Assembly: GCF_028583545.1 (NCBI RefSeq)
Contig: NZ_CP087106.1
Span: 4,584,501-4,648,500, forward strand
Length of the DNA stretch: 64,000 bases
Reading direction: 5' to 3'
DNA from: Methylobacterium sp. NMS14P
GTDB lineage: Bacteria; Pseudomonadota; Alphaproteobacteria; Rhizobiales; Beijerinckiaceae
This document shows positions 62,823-64,000 of this stretch, one piece after another. Below the pieces are notes generated by a model. It was not told where the DNA came from. It did not search any database and worked only from the letters and a program-made list of their open reading frames with translations. How positions within the stretch are numbered: the first letter of the stretch is position 1; the number at the start of each line of letters is the position of its first letter. The position numbers and the translations under genes are program-made.

Positions 62823-64000
62823 CTAGGCGGCCCGGACCTCGTCCAGGAAGCTGCGGACGGCCCGGCTGAGCCCGTCGGACCGCATCGCGAGGGTGCGCGC
62901 GGCGCCGAGAACCTGCGTCGCGGCCGATCCCGTCTCGCCGGCCCCCTCGCGCACCGATCCGATATGGCCCGTGACCTGCCGGGTCCCGCGCGCGGCCTCC
63001 TGAACGTTCCGCGCGATCTCGCGCGTGGCCGCGCCCTGCTCCTCGATCGCCGAGGCGATGTGGGTGGCGATGCCGGACATGTCGTCGATCGTGCGGGTCA
63101 CCCCCTGGACAGCCTCCACCGCGCCGCGCGTGGCAGATTGAATCGCGCCGATACGGGCGGAGATCTCCTGGGTCGCCCGGGCCGTCTGCTCGGCCAGCGT
63201 CTTGACCTCCGCGGCCACCACCGCGAAGCCGCGCCCGGCCTCGCCGGCGCGCGCCGCCTCGATGGTGGCGTTGAGGGCGAGCAGGTTGGTCTGGCTCGCC
63301 ACGCCCGAGATCAGGCCGGCCGCCGCGCCGATCCGGTCGGCGCTGTCGGACAACTCCCGGATGATGCTGCCGGTCTCCTGCGCGCGCGCGATCGCCGAGG
63401 CGGCGATCTCCACCGAATGGGTCACCTGCCCGCTGATCTCCTGCACGGAGGCCGCCATCTCCTCGGTCGCGCTCGCGACCTGCTGGACGTTGCCGGACGT
63501 CTGCTCGGCGGCGACCGAGACGCTCGCCGCGAGGGTGTTGGTCTGCGCGGCGATCTCGGTCATCGAGGCGGCGGTCGCCTCCATCTCGGTCGCCGCGGCG
63601 GTCAGCTCGTCCGTGAGCGCCCCGGCCTCCCGCTCGAAACCGCGCGTGATGCGGTCGAGCAGCTCGGCGCGGCGCATCTTGGCGGCGTCGGCCTCGGCCT
63701 GCAGGGCGGCCAGCCGCCGTGCCTCGATCCCCGACTCCTTGAAGACCTGCACGGCGTCGGCGATCTGGCCGATCTCGTTCCGCTCGCCCTGGTGCGGGAT
63801 CGCGACCGCGAGGTCCCCGGCCGCGAGCCGCCGCATCGGTTCCAGCACGGCGCGGACACTGGCGGCGATGCTCCGCACGATCAGCGCTCCGAGCGCGATG
63901 GCGAGCGCGAGGGCCACGGCGCCGATCGCCAGCATGAGCCGCTTCGCGCCGGACGCGGTGGCCGCCCCCTGGGCGATCGCCGTCTCACCGCTGGCGTTGT
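62823..64000 (-). CDS. Methyl-accepting chemotaxis protein, 5' end outside window
   Basis: At least 392 aa, open at the right window edge. Visible order: TM segment ([19 protein letters not shown]), HAMP ([20 protein letters not shown]) and a second HAMP-like/linker coil ([20 protein letters not shown]), then the signalling domain with the tip [20 protein letters not shown] followed by [14 protein letters not shown]. It ends in SFLDEVRAA. Only one signalling tip, unlike the receptor at the left edge of the window. The periplasmic sensor domain lies outside. Confidence 0.92.
   Translation of the reverse strand, partial: NASGETAIAQGAATASGAKRLMLAIGAVALALAIALGALIVRSIAASVRAVLEPMRRLAAGDLAVAIPHQGERNEIGQIADAVQVFKESGIEARRLAALQAEADAAKMRRAELLDRITRGFEREAGALTDELTAAATEMEATAASMTEIAAQTNTLAASVSVAAEQTSGNVQQVASATEEMAASVQEISGQVTHSVEIAASAIARAQETGSIIRELSDSADRIGAAAGLISGVASQTNLLALNATIEAARAGEAGRGFAVVAAEVKTLAEQTARATQEISARIGAIQSATRGAVEAVQGVTRTIDDMSGIATHIASAIEEQGAATREIARNVQEAARGTRQVTGHIGSVREGAGETGSAATQVLGAARTLAMRSDGLSRAVRSFLDEVRAA

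Overview
The window is high-GC alphaproteobacterial DNA, most like Methylobacterium/Methylorubrum (Rhizobiales). I base this on the gene content: HWE-family kinases, a FAT-GUY response regulator, y4iL-like catalase-family proteins, a LOV kinase and GGAAC-type promoter candidates. The assignment is inference from family knowledge; no rRNA, tRNA, replication gene or CRISPR array was seen, so chromosome versus megaplasmid cannot be decided.

Region 1 (1-11855) is one tightly packed chemotaxis operon: a receptor (its start lies outside the window), a three-domain CheW, CheB, a HEAT-repeat protein, CheR, CheY, CheA, a small STAS-like protein, a second CheY, CheC, and finally a LOV-PAS-PAS hybrid histidine kinase. 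Most neighbours overlap by 4 to 8 bases, so the genes are probably translated together.

Region 2 (12000-42660) is rich in stress and signalling genes. It holds two Dps paralogues, two near-identical SDR paralogues, two intact catalase-family genes and a decayed third copy. It also holds a DJ-1/PfpI protein, hydrolases, a formaldehyde-dehydrogenase-type ADH, a secreted esterase and two SnoaL-like proteins. Among these sit four more large sensor kinases: two PAS/CHASE3 hybrids and two HWE kinases, each HWE kinase paired with a single-domain response regulator. Many small proteins are present, including a recurring proline-rich family (PSPGRVPPPHLP core) with three copies placed around hybrid kinases. 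Three GGAAC...GTT sites upstream of stress-type genes, plus the HWE/FAT-GUY pair, suggest a link to the PhyR-NepR-EcfG general stress response.

Region 3 (42660-55650) is a plasticity zone. It has a duplicated GNAT gene, dispersed intergenic repeats, a nonsense-broken P-loop gene and a 200-bp MITE-like element. It also has a compact HAD-UbiA / GtrA / GT87 membrane cassette likely to act on polyprenyl-linked sugar, and a dead IS3 element carrying an IS110 insertion next to a truncated AraC gene.

Region 4 (55650-64000) returns to ordinary high-GC genes: an AtuA-family (DUF1446) protein with its small partner and a CitMHS transporter, a divergent LysR regulator, a frameshifted Tat-exported amidohydrolase, a small secreted protein, and a second chemoreceptor truncated by the window end.
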